DNA of 64,000 nt from contig WTGO01000057.1 of assembly GCA_011523515.1 (NCBI GenBank), forward strand, positions 31,533 through 95,532. The letters run 5' to 3'. The notes beneath the pieces are model-generated. The model worked only from the letters and a program-made list of their open reading frames with translations, ran no database searches and was not told the DNA's origin. Each line of letters opens with the position of its first letter. Position 1 is the stretch's first letter. The DNA comes from Chloroflexota bacterium. GTDB lineage: Bacteria > Chloroflexota > Anaerolineae > Aggregatilineales > Phototrophicaceae. This document shows, in pieces, positions 62,377-64,000 of this stretch. A program made the translations under genes and the position numbers.

Positions 62377-62889
62377 TTAGAACAACGCCTCTTGATAATT
62401 GGTCTCGCGAATCTGGGATTGCGCGAGTAGCTCACCGTATCGGTCAATGTGCACTACGGTGTTGTCATCGCCATCAAGCGTTTTGCCCAGCACGTACCCG
62501 CGATGGCACTCGTGCGGCTCCAGCTCGCTGCACATAATCACAATACGACTGCCGTCAGCCAGCGCTCGTCTCAACCGCGCGATGCCATTGCGATAAAAGT
62601 CTTTGGATTCGCATTTCCTGGCATCCAGCAGCTTTTTCTTGCGCTGCGGACTGTAGGTATAGCAGTCGTTGTCATCCGGCCTGCCGCCGAGCGAATTGCC
62701 CATGAATTGATAAGCAATACCGCTGCGATTCAAAATCGCGGCGAGTCTCTCTTTGCAGAAATCAGGCGCGTAGCGCGAGTAGGGTTGTGACCGAACATCC
62801 ACGAGGGTATCAATCTCATAGCGGTTCAAGAGCCGTATGAATTCACCTGTTTCGCGACCACCGTAGCCAATCGTGAAGATTTCATTCAT
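62377..62889 (-). CDS. DUF488 protein A
   Basis: 170 residues from ATG 62889 (the frame extends further but the conserved start is MNEIFTIGYGG). DUF488 motifs: TIGYGGRETGEFIRLLNRYE, IDTLVDVRSQPYSRYAPDF, ILNRSGIAYQFMGNSLGGRP, and MCSELEPHECHRGYVLGK. AGAGG precedes the ATG by ~10 bp. First gene of the four-gene run; the upstream gene on the same strand is sppA, 113 bp away. Confidence 0.88.
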   Translation of the reverse strand: MNEIFTIGYGGRETGEFIRLLNRYEIDTLVDVRSQPYSRYAPDFCKERLAAILNRSGIAYQFMGNSLGGRPDDNDCYTYSPQRKKKLLDARKCESKDFYRNGIARLRRALADGSRIVIMCSELEPHECHRGYVLGKTLDGDDNTVVHIDRYGELLAQSQIRETNYQEALF

Positions 62890-63002
62890 TGATGCGCTAC
62901 CTCTGCAAAGAACGAGCAACACCTGCCATTCTATCTCATCTGCGGCATTTGTCAACGAATTCCGCTCAAATGTTCGCGAGAGTCGTGAGCTTCTCATTTT
63001 CG

Positions 63003-64000
63003 CTATTTCACCCGCCACTCAAAGGGCATGAGGCACTGCGCGCGATTGCTCAGCTGCTCGACGCCCTCGGCCGCGAATTGGATCAGGGCCGCCGGATTCT
63101 GCTCGGCCACCTGCACGCCGATGGGCTTGCCTTTGTCGCGGATCAGCACAGAGGGCGCCGATACGCTCAACTTGGCTAAATCACGCGCCTTGTCGATGGC
63201 CGTCTGCAAGTTGCCCAGTTCATCGACCAGTCCATGCGCCAACGCTTGCTCGCCGGTCCAGACGCGACCGCCGCCGATGGCGTCAATCTCGTCGCAGGAC
63301 TTGCCGCGGCTTTCCGCCACGCGCCCCAGGAATTGCTCGTAGATGTGGTCGACGCTGGCGCGGATCATATCGCGCTGCTCATCGCTGAAGTGGCTCTCGC
63401 CGCTGAGCAGGTCGGCGTTGTCGCCGCGCAGGTAAGAGAAGGCGTTGAAGCGCAATTTTGTCAACATCTCGCTGTTGACCAGCTTGCCCATGAGTACGCC
63501 GATCGAGCCGGTGATGGTGCCGGCTTGCGCCACAATCCAATGCGCCGGCGTGGCGATGTAATAGCCGCCCGAGGCCGCGACGCCGCCCATATAGACCACC
63601 AGCGGCCGTTTCCTGGCGAACTCCGCCAGCGCCGACGCCATCGACTCCGAAGCCGTGGCTGAGCCGCCGCCGCTGTCGATGTAGAGCACCAGCGCGCCGC
63701 ACTGCGGATCGCGCATCAGGTTGCGCACCTGCTGATTCAGCGTGACATCGCCCAGGCGCTCGCCGCCGACGAAAGGGAGGGGAACGGGCATATCGCTTGG
63801 CGGTGCCGCGCTTTCGCCATCGACGATCATGCCGCCGCCGTAAATCACGCCAACATACTTGCTGCTGAAGTCGCGCTCGGGCAGCAGAATCTGCCCATCG
63901 GCTTCTTCCCACATCGTGATCTTGGTGATGCCGAGGTATTCAATCAACTGCTCCTCGTTCATGATGCCATCGACGCAACCCTTCTCCAACGCATCATTAC
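63003..64000 (-). CDS. sppA: Signal peptide peptidase SppA (S49), 5' partial
   Basis: At least 332 residues; the frame is open to the right edge, so the N-terminus is missing. The second S49 domain is present: LVLYIDSGGGSATASESMAS, catalytic Ser in YMGGVAASGGYYIATPAHWI, GTITGSIGVLMGKLV, DHIYEQFLGRVAESRGKS. The part before it (MNEEQLIEYLGITKI) belongs to the linker between the two halves of the 67-kDa long form, and the catalytic Lys of that form would lie in the missing half. Membrane-bound peptidase that removes leftover signal peptides. Confidence 0.9.
   Translation of the reverse strand, partial: NDALEKGCVDGIMNEEQLIEYLGITKITMWEEADGQILLPERDFSSKYVGVIYGGGMIVDGESAAPPSDMPVPLPFVGGERLGDVTLNQQVRNLMRDPQCGALVLYIDSGGGSATASESMASALAEFARKRPLVVYMGGVAASGGYYIATPAHWIVAQAGTITGSIGVLMGKLVNSEMLTKLRFNAFSYLRGDNADLLSGESHFSDEQRDMIRASVDHIYEQFLGRVAESRGKSCDEIDAIGGGRVWTGEQALAHGLVDELGNLQTAIDKARDLAKLSVSAPSVLIRDKGKPIGVQVAEQNPAALIQFAAEGVEQLSNRAQCLMPFEWRVK

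Overview
The window is about 60% GC and densely coded on both strands, with ordinary bacterial ribosome binding sites (GGAG/AGGA) and many 4-bp ATGA/GTGA gene overlaps. The protein set suggests a member of the Chloroflexota, probably class Anaerolineae. It includes Thr-Pro-rich linkers between fibronectin III domains, secreted SH3/CARDB lipoproteins, deazaflavin-dependent nitroreductase-like proteins, a Roadblock protein, several CUT1/GH4/sulfatase sugar genes, and a PstA with large extra-membrane insertions. This placement is inferred from gene content; no rRNA or tRNA gene was found. The lifestyle implied is heterotrophic and sugar-using.

Layout. 1-3.1 kb: end of a CUT1 sugar ABC transporter operon (two permeases, binding protein). 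3.3-8.9 kb, minus strand: FtsX-type permease with membrane-fusion lipoprotein, thioredoxin reductase, small acidic protein. 9-10.3 kb: solitary beta-class DNA methyltransferase fused to an HNH domain. 10.3-13.7 kb, minus: recN, B-box membrane protein, nadK. 14-17.3 kb: two related substrate-binding proteins flanking a decayed third copy. 17.3-23.1 kb, minus: pstSCAB; PstC carries an apparently circularly permuted PstS-like domain in its first periplasmic loop. 23.4-27.1 kb: truncated peptide-transporter permease, GT39-like glycosyltransferase, fibronectin III surface protein. 27.3-34.9 kb: recA, HEPN/coiled-coil/pentapeptide protein, surE, SH3/CARDB lipoprotein, coaBC, SRPBCC protein, aspartic-protease-like pair.

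35-46.5 kb: MoxR ATPase, deazaflavin-dependent proteins, aldehyde dehydrogenase, tsaB-tsaE, Roadblock protein, GNAT, secreted SH3 protein, a broken small secreted protein, a CoxE-like VWA protein, then tandem MNT/HEPN toxin-antitoxin modules ending in a collapsed third copy. 46.6-53.3 kb: Uma2 endonuclease, enolase-superfamily dehydratase, TIM-barrel-like protein, RepA-like AAA ATPase, sulfatase, sugar isomerase. 53.5-60.3 kb: C39/TPR protein, small membrane proteins with a shared C-terminal motif, GH4 glycosidase, an overlapping pepF operon. 60.3-62.9 kb: compact run of two DUF488 proteins and two dual-OB-like paralogues. The window ends inside an SppA peptidase.

Working together: PstSCAB imports phosphate; the CUT1 transporter, GH4 enzyme, dehydratase, sulfatase and isomerase point to sugar use; recA and recN serve recombination; tsaB and tsaE serve tRNA t6A synthesis. 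The accessory genes (MTase-HNH, HEPN-pentapeptide, MNT/HEPN array, DUF488/dual-OB run, RepA-like ATPase) are conflict- or mobility-associated types scattered among housekeeping genes rather than gathered in one island. The least expected structures are the permuted PBP-PstC fusion and the DUF488/dual-OB paired-paralogue operon.
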